Source: CAYSWH01 sp964434775 (GTDB lineage Bacteria > Patescibacteriota > JACMRA01). From it: 10,199 bases of DNA. The translations under genes were made by a program, and so were the position numbers. Shown here piece after piece: positions 1 through 7,068 of the stretch (its first letter is position 1; each line of letters begins with the position of its first letter). The notes under the pieces are model-generated. The model made no database searches. It saw only the letters and a program-made list of their open reading frames with translations, and was not told where the DNA came from. Where the stretch lies: the NCBI GenBank assembly GCA_964434775.1, contig CAYSWH010000048.1, positions 1 to 10,199 of the forward strand, written 5' to 3'.

Positions 1-2
1 AG

Positions 3-53
3 AAGAGGGAGTCTAATCTTTGGGATGTGTTGAAGACTTTGTTGAGTAGGTAG
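3..53 (+). CDS. C-terminal end of an unidentified gene entering from the left edge (partial)
   Basis: One plus-strand frame is open from the left edge and ends at TAG (51-53). It encodes KRESNLWDVLKTLLSR, an amphipathic, basic tail that looks like the end of a real protein. The fragment is too short to assign a family. It converges on tyrS, whose stop lies about 30 bases further on, which fits a normal gene end. A chance open frame of 16 codons cannot be excluded. Confidence 0.4.
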   Translation, partial: KRESNLWDVLKTLLSR

Positions 54-56
54 GAA

Positions 57-87
57 TAGTTTATAAAAGAACTTATAGATTAAACTA
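57..87. terminator. AT-rich inverted repeat between convergent gene ends
   Basis: TAGTTTA (57-63) and TAAACTA (81-87) are exact inverted repeats. A second pair, TATAA (62-66) and TTATA (73-77), can form an inner stem. The structure overlaps the tyrS stop codon and lies just after the left-edge gene, so a bidirectional end signal is possible. The stem has almost no GC and no clean U tract, so this is a weak call. Confidence 0.25.
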
Positions 88-1278
88 TAATCTTTCCAAA
101 ACCTCCTTTACTTTACCGTCATTCTTAACAAATTCTCTAATGGGAGCAAACCAATCTGCCAGATTTTCACCAACGGCATTCTTGAGATCCATAGGATGTA
201 ACTTACCACTATAGTATATTTTTTTCAACTCCTCGAACTCGGATAATTGTAAATTGCCGCCGTATTTACCAGGCCTGATAATATTCAAAGACCTGCCGGC
301 AGGAAAAATCATTTTTTTAGACCAATCTAAAATTGGGTTGTAAGCCTGCTCTTTTTCAACCTCTTCAGAAGACTGATCCTCCATAACAATAGGACAGTAA
401 GCTTTATTGATCTTTTTCTTGATCTCTTCAGGTTCATCATGAACAAAGACTGCACTATTGGGTTTAGATTTACTCATCTTATTCTCTTCAAAAAATTCAT
501 CCCGCATCCTTTCTTGACTACCATCATCTCTGGGGGCACTCAAGCTCAAAAGCAAAGCATGGTGAATGGCAATAGGTTTAATTTTTTCAGATCCAATCTT
601 TAGGCTACAGGCAGAATTCATTTTAGGTGCAACCTCTCTCATCAATACATGACATTTTCTTTGATCCATGCCGGCATGCACAAAGTGGCTGTCCAGAAAA
701 AATGCATCTGCAACTTGCATAGGAGGATATCTTAAAGTTGCAAATTCTACATTTTCACCTGCCTCTTTTCCCATGATTGAAATAGATTTAAGCACCCTGG
801 ATAAAGTCAAATTTTTGGCCGCAAAAAGGTCAAAGTCAAAGAAAGACAAACCGTTTTTTTTCCGGCTATAAACTTCTTCGGCAGAAATAATTTCCACTTT
901 TTGTAAATCGCAGCCTACAGTTTCCATACATTTTAGCATCACTGGACCAAAATAATCTCTACCTACTTGACGCGCAGTTTCAATTGTCCCGTCTAATTTA
1001 TTATTCAACCAGGTGTGGTAGTCAGCCAGCCAAATTCTGCAGTGAATTCCCGCATCGGTTAATTTTTTAATTTTCAAAGCAGCGGCTATTCCGGTACCAA
1101 TATGAACCTTTCCGCTGATCTCAAAACCAATATAATGATTAATAGTTTCTTGACTTTGATTTGCTTTCTCAACCAAGAACTGCAACTCTCTGTCCAAATC
1201 ATCTCCACCAGGTATAACCTCTGCAGTGTTAAAAAGAACAGCTTCCTTAATTTCGTTAAAATTATAAGTTACGGACAT
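85..1278 (-). CDS. tyrS: Tyrosyl-tRNA synthetase, archaeal/eukaryotic type
   Basis: Class I aminoacyl-tRNA synthetase that activates tyrosine with ATP and charges tRNA-Tyr in the cytoplasm. Seen: the first ATP-binding signature is HIGTG at residues 59-63, preceded by GFEISGK. The tyrosine-binding region has YPPMQVADAF followed by GMDQRKCH. The second ATP signature is KMSKS at 267-271, followed by KPNSAVFVHD and KINKAYCP. Near the C-terminus is LHPMDLKNAV. The order GMxQRK, KMSxS, LHPMDLKNAV is that of archaeal enzymes such as the Methanocaldococcus jannaschii one, not of bacterial TyrRS, and there is no C-terminal S4-like domain. At 397 residues it is longer than typical archaeal enzymes (about 310-350); part of this is a roughly 45-residue N-terminal region before the Rossmann fold. 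The fourth HIGH position is T instead of H. The ATG at 1278 has no Shine-Dalgarno site; TAAAAT lies 7 bases upstream. Family assignment is firm; the archaeal affinity rests on remembered motifs. Confidence 0.95.
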   Translation of the reverse strand: MSVTYNFNEIKEAVLFNTAEVIPGGDDLDRELQFLVEKANQSQETINHYIGFEISGKVHIGTGIAAALKIKKLTDAGIHCRIWLADYHTWLNNKLDGTIETARQVGRDYFGPVMLKCMETVGCDLQKVEIISAEEVYSRKKNGLSFFDFDLFAAKNLTLSRVLKSISIMGKEAGENVEFATLRYPPMQVADAFFLDSHFVHAGMDQRKCHVLMREVAPKMNSACSLKIGSEKIKPIAIHHALLLSLSAPRDDGSQERMRDEFFEENKMSKSKPNSAVFVHDEPEEIKKKINKAYCPIVMEDQSSEEVEKEQAYNPILDWSKKMIFPAGRSLNIIRPGKYGGNLQLSEFEELKKIYYSGKLHPMDLKNAVGENLADWFAPIREFVKNDGKVKEVLERL

Positions 1279-1325
1279 AATTATTATTTTAAGAATCTTG
1301 GAAAAGTAAGCTTAAATTGTCAAAA

Positions 1326-1354
1326 TTGACTCTCATGATTTTCTATGGTAAAAT
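1326..1354 (+). promoter_or_regulatory. Sigma-70-type promoter for the 1452 gene
   Basis: TTGACT (1326-1331) and TAAAAT (1349-1354) are separated by exactly 17 bases and each matches five of six consensus positions. The predicted transcript would start near 1361, giving a leader of about 90 bases before the ATG at 1452. On the opposite strand the same stretch contains TTGACA (1323-1318) facing tyrS, but without a convincing -10 element at the right distance. Confidence 0.65.
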
Positions 1355-1451
1355 TAATTTAGAATAAGTTGTCTAGGTTGAAGATGCAAAAACAGGTATT
1401 TAAAAGACTAGAATTCCGAGATTCAAGTTACTTACAAACATAAATAGCTAT

Positions 1452-1949
1452 ATGAGCGTAAAGGATAGAGGAAAAAACAGTTTGGTAATCTTGGCCACTT
1501 TTGGTGTGTTGATTTTTGCCACAGTTATGTATTTTGCCAATTCACAAGAGGGAGACCCAACTAAATATGACGCCATGGAAGCTGAAGCCTTGTTTTCTGA
1601 GGAGGTTAACCCGAAGGAATTCAGCCTTGATCCGGTAATCGTAGATGATTATATTGCTGCCAAACAAGAAATTCTTAGAGCGAGAGAGCTTGAGGACAAT
1701 AAACTATATGAGTCCGGAAAAAACGACTATAACCAAAAAGTTCTTAGTATATTGGAAAGTCTGCCTGATGAAAAAAAAGAAGAGGCATGTAAATATAACA
1801 GCAAATTTATTCCTTCTGACGAAACAGAAGCCAAAATAATTAGGATTTGCAGCAACTTTAAACCAAAACATATTCCGGAAGTAAAAGGAGTAAATAGCAA
1901 ACAAGCCGACTACTCCTTGTTTGTAATCCCGGAAGATTTATTAAAATGA
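1452..1949 (+). CDS. Small single-pass membrane protein of unknown function
   Basis: I do not recognise a family. The 165-residue product has a short basic N-terminus (MSVKDRGKNS) and one hydrophobic segment at about residues 11-29, without a lipobox or clear cleavage site. A hydrophilic, acidic, mostly helical domain follows, predicted to lie outside the membrane. Two cysteines (113 and 133) flank a charged stretch and could form a disulfide; this is inference. The gene has its own promoter and stands alone between divergent tyrS and a decayed minus-strand locus, so context gives no function. The ATG at 1452 is chosen because the membrane segment follows directly; there is no Shine-Dalgarno site. 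Codon use looks normal for the window and the frame is intact, so a real gene is likely. Confidence 0.75.
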   Translation: MSVKDRGKNSLVILATFGVLIFATVMYFANSQEGDPTKYDAMEAEALFSEEVNPKEFSLDPVIVDDYIAAKQEILRARELEDNKLYESGKNDYNQKVLSILESLPDEKKEEACKYNSKFIPSDETEAKIIRICSNFKPKHIPEVKGVNSKQADYSLFVIPEDLLK

Positions 1950-1994
1950 CAGCATAAAATACTATTCTTGCGGGGTATAACCATATCCAGCGGT

Positions 1995-2540
1995 TCAAAC
2001 TATTTTCATGCTTGTTCTGGTTGTAATTTCTTGGATTTCCGATTGAGTTTCCTCGTTCAAAACAGGTTCCCGAAAATTGGAGTTTGAATCTTGATTATCT
2101 AAACCATATAATTCAAGTGACCAATAAGATGGTCGAAATTCGGGAGCAATAAATGAAATCTCGCCACAGAGTCGTCTTCCAAATTAACTCTAATTGTTTC
2201 TTGAGAGGAGAAAATACATGGATTTTGATCTCCTTTAAACAAGGCATCTATGTCGGGAAGTCTGATGTCAAAGCTTCCTGTACCAAATGCAAAAATATAC
2301 TATCATTGATAACTTCTGATCCGGAAGAAGCTGTTTGGTATGTACCATTTACGCACAGAGAATCATATGGAGAAATTAAAGTTACTCTACGAGACTGAGT
2401 AATCAATATAATCAGTATTTAATACATATTTGTATCTATATGGATTTTCTCCTTCAGGAGTATTTTTTTCTGCAAATTTATGTAATATTTAACCGTTTTA
2501 TCTTCAGGTGTATTAAGTAATAAATTGCATTTCTTGTAAA
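1995..2540 (-). pseudogene. Frameshifted remnant of an unidentified gene, possibly pilin-like or surface protein
   Basis: No single long frame exists, but protein-like sequence runs continuously on the minus strand when frames are joined. In order it reads: NTPEDKTVKYYINLQKK (about 2515-2465); NTPEGENPYRYKYVLNTDY and IDYSVS (about 2460-2385); RRVTLISPYDSL to SGSEVINDSIF (about 2390-2290); FAFGTGSFDIRLPDID to VNLEDDSV (about 2290-2168); and GEISFIAPEF to TTRTSMKIV, with a TGA stop at 1997-1995. Three shifts are explained by loss of one base from a run (A7 near 2463, T5 near 2290, GG near 2166); another shift occurs near 2390. The segment YRYKYVLNTDYIDY resembles the C-terminal part of type IV pilin-like proteins, but this is a weak resemblance and the hydrophobic pilin N-terminus is not visible. 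Positions 1950-1994 and 2541-2742 hold nothing I can support. Sequencing indels are an alternative to true decay. Confidence 0.55.
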
Positions 2541-2742
2541 ACATAAAAGTAAATAGTTAAAATATAATAATAAGCGAGGTCTTAAGATCACCACCAAGTT
2601 AGTGGCAAAAAAATCCGGAACCTGGCAAAATTTATAATGTCCAGTTTTAAGGAAAAAACTACTGCCGCGGAACTCGACACTTTACAATAAAAGAAAGGAC
2701 TATTTGAATTAAATTAATATATTTTCGATTAATAAAATATTT

Positions 2743-4566
2743 ATGAATAACTCAGACAAAACTAAATTGGACCTAAGCCTAACTTCATGGGATTTTACTA
2801 GTCTTTACAACGGAGATAATGACCCGCAAATTGACAGGGACAAGGAGATAGTCAAAGAAAAGTGCTATAAATTTATCGATAAGTGGAAAGATCGAAATGA
2901 TTATTTGGAAGAACCATCAATATTAGTTGAAGCTTTGGAGGAGTTTGAAATTCTATCAAGTAACTACGGAATAACCGGAAAATTCGGATATTATATTCAC
3001 CTAAGGACAGTGCAGGAGCAAGATAATGTAAATCTTAAGGCAAAATTGGCAAAAATTATTGATTACGCCAATCAGATCAGTAATGACTTACAATTTTTCA
3101 CTCATAGAATTTCCAAAATTGACCCCAAAAAGCAATATAAATTTCTATCTTACACTGAATTGCAAGAATATAGACATTTCCTAGAAAGCTTATTTATCGA
3201 ATCCAAATACCTGCTTAGCGAACCGGAAGAAAAGATACTTACTTTGAAGTCCAAGACTTCATATGGTAACTGGGTGAGAATGTTAGAAAGTTTTCTATCC
3301 AAGGAAGAATCTGAGATCTTGGATGAAGATGGTAAGCCTGCAAGTAAATCCTTTGAAGAGGTTATGAGTCTAATGAATTCCAAAAACAAAGAAGTCCGTG
3401 ATTCGGCAGCTTCAGCATTCAATCAAATCCTAAAGAAACACTTGGAGGTTGCTGAAAACGAATTTAACTCGGTTTTGGAGCATAAAAAAACTAGTGATCA
3501 GCTTAGGGGTCATTCCAGACCTGATGAAGCCAGTCATATCGATGACGATGTAGAAACATCAGTTGTAGATGCTTTAATCAAAAGTGTTTCCGAAAGTAAC
3601 AACGTATCTAAAAGTTTTTATAAACTGAAGGCCAGACTGCTTGGACTCCCAAAGCTTGCCTACCACGAAAGAAACTTGGAATACGGTAAAATTGAGAAAG
3701 ATTATAACTGGGAAGATTCAGTTAACCTGGTGTACAAAGTTTTTGATGAATTAGATGGTGAATTTGGAGAGATATTCAGAAAATTTGTAAACGACGGACA
3801 ACTTGACGCTTTTCCCAAAAAAGGAAAGAGCGGTGGAGCTTTTTGCACTATGGGATCAAAGATTTATCCGGTTTATCTTTTACTGAACCACACTAATAAG
3901 CTTCGAGATGTCAGTACGATTGCCCACGAAGCAGGACATGGAGTCAATCACTATTTAATAAATAAACATGAAAAATCTCTGAACTCGGGAAATTCTTTGT
4001 TTACTGCTGAAGTAGCCAGCACCTTTATGGAAGATTTTGTTTTTCAAGAGATTTTAAAATCAGCCGATGACGAGTTAAAACTGAATATCAAGATGCAAAG
4101 ACTTAATGACGATGTTTCTACTATATTTAGACAAATTGCCTTCTATCGATTTGAACAGGAGATTCACGAAGAATTTAGAAAGGAAGGGTATCTATCCAAG
4201 GAAAAAATCGGTGAAATTTTCCAAAAGCATATGGTTGCGTATATGGGGGATTATGTTTCACAAGATCCCGGTTCACAAAATTGGTGGCTCTACGTCGGAC
4301 ATTTTCGCAGGTATTTCTACGTCTACTCATATGCCAGCGGTCTAATTATTTCTAAGGCCATGCAGAGAGAAGTCAAAAAAAACCCGGAATTTATTTTAAA
4401 AGTAAAAAAATTTTTATCCGTCGGCTCATCACTTTCTCCAAAAGATAATTTTCTCAGTTTAGGAATAGATGTATCCGATCAATCATTTTGGAAACAAGGA
4501 ATTATGTCTGTTCTTGATGAACTCCAAGAAACCGAGAAACTTGCGGAAAAACTTGGAAAAATCTAA
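2743..4566 (+). CDS. pepF: Oligoendopeptidase F-like M3 family zinc metallopeptidase
   Basis: Cytoplasmic zinc endopeptidase that cleaves short peptides, probably in peptide recycling. Seen: the catalytic motif HEAGH at residues 395-399 (His395 and His399 as zinc ligands, Glu396 as general base). The third ligand is most likely Glu423 in FTAEVAST, 24 residues later, with the usual acidic residue (Glu430) after it. The C-terminal substrate-binding loop typical of M3 enzymes is present as FYVYSYASGL. The N-terminal half (about 1-200) is the helical region that closes over the active site in this family. At 607 residues it is full length. There is no signal peptide or membrane segment. It stands alone, flanked by non-coding or decayed DNA. 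No Shine-Dalgarno site precedes the ATG; TAAAAT lies 4 bases upstream, so a leaderless start is possible. Family assignment is firm; the exact substrate is not known. Confidence 0.95.
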   Translation: MNNSDKTKLDLSLTSWDFTSLYNGDNDPQIDRDKEIVKEKCYKFIDKWKDRNDYLEEPSILVEALEEFEILSSNYGITGKFGYYIHLRTVQEQDNVNLKAKLAKIIDYANQISNDLQFFTHRISKIDPKKQYKFLSYTELQEYRHFLESLFIESKYLLSEPEEKILTLKSKTSYGNWVRMLESFLSKEESEILDEDGKPASKSFEEVMSLMNSKNKEVRDSAASAFNQILKKHLEVAENEFNSVLEHKKTSDQLRGHSRPDEASHIDDDVETSVVDALIKSVSESNNVSKSFYKLKARLLGLPKLAYHERNLEYGKIEKDYNWEDSVNLVYKVFDELDGEFGEIFRKFVNDGQLDAFPKKGKSGGAFCTMGSKIYPVYLLLNHTNKLRDVSTIAHEAGHGVNHYLINKHEKSLNSGNSLFTAEVASTFMEDFVFQEILKSADDELKLNIKMQRLNDDVSTIFRQIAFYRFEQEIHEEFRKEGYLSKEKIGEIFQKHMVAYMGDYVSQDPGSQNWWLYVGHFRRYFYVYSYASGLIISKAMQREVKKNPEFILKVKKFLSVGSSLSPKDNFLSLGIDVSDQSFWKQGIMSVLDELQETEKLAEKLGKI

Positions 4567-4662
4567 GTCCAAAATTAACGAATATCAAAAAACTACCGGA
4601 CGATATTTGTCTTTTCTATTTCTAACCTACCCTTTTCCCCAAATTATCTTAATAACAAGAAA

Positions 4663-4690
4663 TTGACAAAAAAAAGATAGTTAATAAAGT
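4663..4690 (+). promoter_or_regulatory. Promoter for the 4786-lepA operon
   Basis: A perfect -35 TTGACA (4663-4668) is followed after 16 bases by TAAAGT (4685-4690), four of six matches to the -10 consensus. The spacer starts with an A run. The predicted start near 4697 leaves a leader of about 90 bases before the ATG at 4786. Confidence 0.5.
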
Positions 4691-4704
4691 TATTTGAGTA
4701 GAAA

Positions 4705-4716
4705 ATTGATATCAAT
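4705..4716. promoter_or_regulatory. Perfect 12-base palindrome just downstream of the predicted transcription start
   Basis: ATTGATATCAAT is a perfect dyad located about 8 bases after the predicted start site. This is a common position for a repressor operator. A second short dyad, CCGGCCGG, lies at 4733-4740. No regulator gene is adjacent, and short AT-rich palindromes occur by chance, so the operator role is only a suggestion. Confidence 0.25.
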
Positions 4717-4785
4717 GATCAAAAAGAGCTTCCCGGCCGGAGACTATTTGCTCAACTATTCTATTTAATAATAAACCATATTCAA

Positions 4786-5754
4786 ATGTTAAAAACTGCA
4801 TTTTTAACTGAATTCCTATCGGAAACCAATCTAATCTTAACTCAAGAAGACTATGGTAATAAGCTTTATGACTTGCTTTCACCAATCAGAAATTTAATGC
4901 AGGAAGAAAAGGATGTACTAACTTTTTCAATTAGCAGGTACTGTGGGGCTGATACTAGATTGGCTTTTTTTGCAGAATGGCATTATCAAACAATCAAATT
5001 AACACTTGATAGCTCAAAATTATTAGAGGAAAACAGAAAATATTTTAAGAAAAGAGTGCCCTTGAGATTAAAAGGTGTTCCGAATTTGTATGACTTAATT
5101 GATCATGACATAAAGTCCTTATTTCTTCCGCAACAGATTACGTTCTTACATACAAAATCTTTGAACATGATGCGAGATATACTGTTTAAGAACGAACACC
5201 TTAGTAAGTATTTAAGTAATAATTATCTTAACAGAGTAGTCAGCGGTGAAATTACTTCCAAAAAATACCTATACACTGAAGATTTTAGTTTGTTCCAGTT
5301 CAACGAAGCTCAATCTCACAGAGTTAGCTACGCCCTAATTGCCTACCCTGCATTGCTTGGACTTACCTATAATTTTAATCAATCGGGGAGCGAAATCAAT
5401 CCTAAAGGTGTAAAATGGGTTTTGATTGAGGAAATCTTAGAATCAATAGCAAATCTTCATGAAACCGGTGAAAGCAAAGAACTTGATCTCTTTATTTACC
5501 GATCAAGACTTACGGAAAAAGATGAATTTGAGTGGTTACAAAAATCTTACCAAGATAAATTGAGAATAATTGCCCAAACTCCTGAAGTAAAAGAGATTGT
5601 AAACAATACAAGAAAAAGGGTTTACGACAAAGCAAAAAATGATTTAGAAAATTTAATTTTCCCGGAAAAATACAAGGATATGTTTAACGACCTTTTAGAC
5701 TGGGCATATGAATTACGAAGTGCCGGTAAAAATCAAGAAAAAACACAGGAATAA
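4786..5754 (+). CDS. Unidentified 322-residue soluble protein co-transcribed with lepA
   Basis: I do not recognise a confident family. The product is soluble, has no signal peptide or membrane segment, is rich in Leu, Lys, Glu and Asn, and looks almost entirely helical. The C-terminal part (about 240-315, including DKAKNDLENL and YKDMFNDLLDWAYEL) has a helix pattern reminiscent of the end of all-helical prenyl synthases. The catalytic DDxxD motifs of that family are absent, so this may be coincidence or a non-catalytic relative. Central residues 165-200 (FNEAQSHRVSYALIAYP, then LLGLTYN) look like a packed core. The gene ends 12 bases before lepA on the same strand and has the only clear promoter, so the two form an operon. 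The frame is intact and composition matches neighbours. The ATG at 4786 is preceded by an in-frame AT-rich leader without a Shine-Dalgarno site. Confidence 0.8.
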   Translation: MLKTAFLTEFLSETNLILTQEDYGNKLYDLLSPIRNLMQEEKDVLTFSISRYCGADTRLAFFAEWHYQTIKLTLDSSKLLEENRKYFKKRVPLRLKGVPNLYDLIDHDIKSLFLPQQITFLHTKSLNMMRDILFKNEHLSKYLSNNYLNRVVSGEITSKKYLYTEDFSLFQFNEAQSHRVSYALIAYPALLGLTYNFNQSGSEINPKGVKWVLIEEILESIANLHETGESKELDLFIYRSRLTEKDEFEWLQKSYQDKLRIIAQTPEVKEIVNNTRKRVYDKAKNDLENLIFPEKYKDMFNDLLDWAYELRSAGKNQEKTQE

Positions 5755-5766
5755 AACTAAAAAACG

Positions 5767-6342
5767 ATGCTAAAAAATATTAGAAACTTCTGTATTATAG
5801 CTCATATTGATCACGGAAAAAGTACATTATCCGATAGATTAATGCAGATTACTGGAACTATTTCCGATAGAGAACTCAAAGAACAGACTTTGGATAACAT
5901 GGATTTGGAAAGGGAAAGGGGTATAACTATAAAACTTCAGCCGGTGAGAATGGAATATAAGTATTCCGGTAGTGACCGACATTTTGCGGGGGAGGAATTT
6001 GCATTAAATCTAATTGATACTCCCGGCCATGTTGACTTTGCCTACGAAGTTTCCAGGTCATTAGCCGCCTGTGAAGGAGCCGTACTCGTTATTGATGCCT
6101 CCCAAGGAATTCAAGCTCAAACCTTAGCCAATTTGTATGCTGCCATGGAGCAAGATTTGGACATAATACCTGTTTTAAACAAGATTGATTTACCGAATGC
6201 AGACATCGAAACCAGAAGTGAAGAAATAAAAAATATTTTGGGATACCCACCGGAAGAAATACTCTTGGTTAGTGCCAAAACCGGACAAGGTGTACAAGAA
6301 TTACTTGATAAAATTGTGGAAAAAATAAATTCTCCGCAGTAA
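5767..6342 (+). CDS. lepA: LepA/EF4-type GTPase domain, truncated after the G domain
   Basis: Full-length LepA (elongation factor 4, about 600 residues) is a ribosome-binding translational GTPase. This product has 191 residues and contains only the GTPase domain. All GTP-binding motifs are intact: G1 AHIDHGKST at 12-20, G2 GIT at 52-54, G3 DTPGH at 84-88, G4 NKID at 138-141 and G5 SAK at 169-171. LepA-specific signatures NMDLERERGIT and EVSRSLAACEG separate it from EF-G and EF-Tu. A slightly long loop (GSDRHFAGEEF, 68-78) lies before strand NLID. The frame stops with TAA after EKINSPQ, just where domain II should begin. In-frame reading past the stop meets another TAG within five codons, and the following DNA encodes an unrelated membrane protein, so domains II-V are missing, not frameshifted. 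It lies 12 bases after the 322-residue gene. Either a deletion product or a stand-alone GTPase; ribosome action like LepA is doubtful without the other domains. Confidence 0.9.
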   Translation: MLKNIRNFCIIAHIDHGKSTLSDRLMQITGTISDRELKEQTLDNMDLERERGITIKLQPVRMEYKYSGSDRHFAGEEFALNLIDTPGHVDFAYEVSRSLAACEGAVLVIDASQGIQAQTLANLYAAMEQDLDIIPVLNKIDLPNADIETRSEEIKNILGYPPEEILLVSAKTGQGVQELLDKIVEKINSPQ

Positions 6343-6361
6343 TCCTATTTTTCATAGGATT
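6341..6361 (+). promoter_or_regulatory. Hairpin overlapping the lepA stop and masking the next gene's Shine-Dalgarno site
   Basis: AATCCTAT (6341-6348) and ATAGGATT (6354-6361) form a perfect 8-bp stem with a 5-base loop (TTTTC). A third TCCTAT (6362-6367) could pair with the same ATAGGA as an alternative. The stem includes the last two bases of the lepA stop codon. The AGGA at 6356-6359 lies 10 bases before the ATG at 6370. A ribosome finishing lepA would open the stem, so translational coupling is a reasonable inference. There is no U tract, so a terminator is unlikely. Confidence 0.5.
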
Positions 6362-6369
6362 CCTATCAT

Positions 6370-6915
6370 ATGAACCAAACTAATACCAACCAAAATGATG
6401 ATTTTAAAAAGGTTTTGATATTACTGATAGTGATTTTTCTTCTTTTTGTTATACCCTTTATTATATTTTTCGGACTGCTCTTTATACTTCCTCTTTTATT
6501 GATTCCTTTTAGCCTGAATTCTATAGAGTCTTCGTTTGATAAGTTTAATTCCTCGGTTGATAGTGTTGAAAATACCGTTGATAACGTAAATATTAATGAA
6601 ACATTTGATGAAGAGCAAACCCCTTTCAGACTTTTGCTGTCCGATTATTTTTATTATATAAAAGAAGGAGATCTAGAAAATGCTTCTACTATTCACACAT
6701 CAAGTTTTTCGGAAGAAGAACTGAAAAACGTTGTTACGGAAAATCCCGTTCTTATAGAGAGCGACCGAATTGTCTACACAAATTTTTTAATTGACGAAAA
6801 AACCGCACAGGTAAATGCAATGGTGTTTAAAGGACCCAATGTTGAGGAATTCACTATAAGTTTTGTTAAAATTGGAGAAGAGTGGAAGATAAGAAACTTT
6901 AGACTTGCAAACTAA
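6370..6915 (+). CDS. Membrane-anchored protein with an extracytoplasmic NTF2-like domain
   Basis: The 181-residue product starts with a hydrophilic Asn/Thr/Gln stretch (1-12). A long, very hydrophobic segment follows at about 15-48, enough for one long or two short membrane passes. Next come a Ser/Val/Asn/Asp-rich linker (50-75) and a compact alpha+beta domain (about 85-181). The pattern LLSDYFYYIKEGDLENA, then alternating strands, ending EFTISFVKIGEEWKIRNF, is typical of NTF2-like/SnoaL or DUF4878-type domains, in which a small helical layer packs on a curved sheet. Such domains often bind ligands or partners at the cell surface; no catalytic residues can be assigned. The gene follows lepA by 27 bases and carries the window's only Shine-Dalgarno-like site, inside a hairpin. 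Membrane location is well supported; the fold is inferred. Confidence 0.8.
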   Translation: MNQTNTNQNDDFKKVLILLIVIFLLFVIPFIIFFGLLFILPLLLIPFSLNSIESSFDKFNSSVDSVENTVDNVNINETFDEEQTPFRLLLSDYFYYIKEGDLENASTIHTSSFSEEELKNVVTENPVLIESDRIVYTNFLIDEKTAQVNAMVFKGPNVEEFTISFVKIGEEWKIRNFRLAN

Positions 6916-6970
6916 AATTTCTGATAATATAAGAATTAATAATTATACTGTAACTTAAAAACATCTTTAC

Positions 6971-6999
6971 TTGACTATGATGTGACTTTGATTTATATT
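6971..6999 (+). promoter_or_regulatory. Sigma-70-type promoter for ftsX
   Basis: TTGACT (6971-6976) and TATATT (6994-6999) are separated by exactly 17 bases, each with five of six consensus matches. The predicted start near 7006 gives ftsX a leader of about 97 bases and separates it from the lepA operon. Confidence 0.65.
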
Positions 7000-7012
7000 T
7001 TCCAACAAGTTC

Positions 7013-7068
7013 ATGGAAGCAAAATATAATCGATTAACTAAGAGTCGTTGAAACTAAATCGCTTCCGT
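7013..7068 (+). promoter_or_regulatory. Structured leader RNA upstream of ftsX
   Basis: ATGGAAGC (7013-7020) can pair with GCTTCCGT (7061-7068), with one G-U pair. Directly stacked inside, GATT (7032-7035) pairs with AATC (7057-7060), leaving an 11-base bulge on the 5' side and a 21-base apical loop. It lies wholly in the predicted leader. It matches no riboswitch class I can name, and the function is unknown. Confidence 0.3.

Noticed and set aside
668..871. Plus-strand open frames inside tyrS (also 1102-1329)
   Set aside because: They are antisense shadows of a clearly identified synthetase gene.
1384..1443. Small upstream frame MQKQVFKRLEFRDSSYLQT ending 8 bases before the 1452 gene
   Set aside because: It lies in the predicted leader and could be a leader peptide, but 19 codons without a ribosome site or homology is not enough support.
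1970..2003. tRNA-like GCGGTTCAAAC stretch
   Set aside because: The T-arm-like bases lack a pairing partner, and no D arm, anticodon arm or acceptor stem can be built around them.
2153..2398. Plus-strand open frame of 81 codons
   Set aside because: It lies antisense to the more protein-like minus-strand remnant, has Cys- and Trp-rich unlikely composition, and has no promoter or start signal.
2584..2690. Plus-strand peptide fragments such as KKSGTWQNL and FKEKTTAAELDTLQ upstream of pepF
   Set aside because: They look somewhat protein-like and could be the tail of another decayed gene, but stops interrupt them and no family is recognisable.
3150..3422. Minus-strand and alternate-frame open frames inside pepF (also 4106-4345 and 4469-4666)
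   Set aside because: Shadows of the intact peptidase; no family-like motifs.
4579..4609. Possible terminator after pepF (CGAATATC with GATATTTG)
   Set aside because: The stem is AT-rich with a wobble pair and a 15-base loop; the following T-rich stretch is interrupted.
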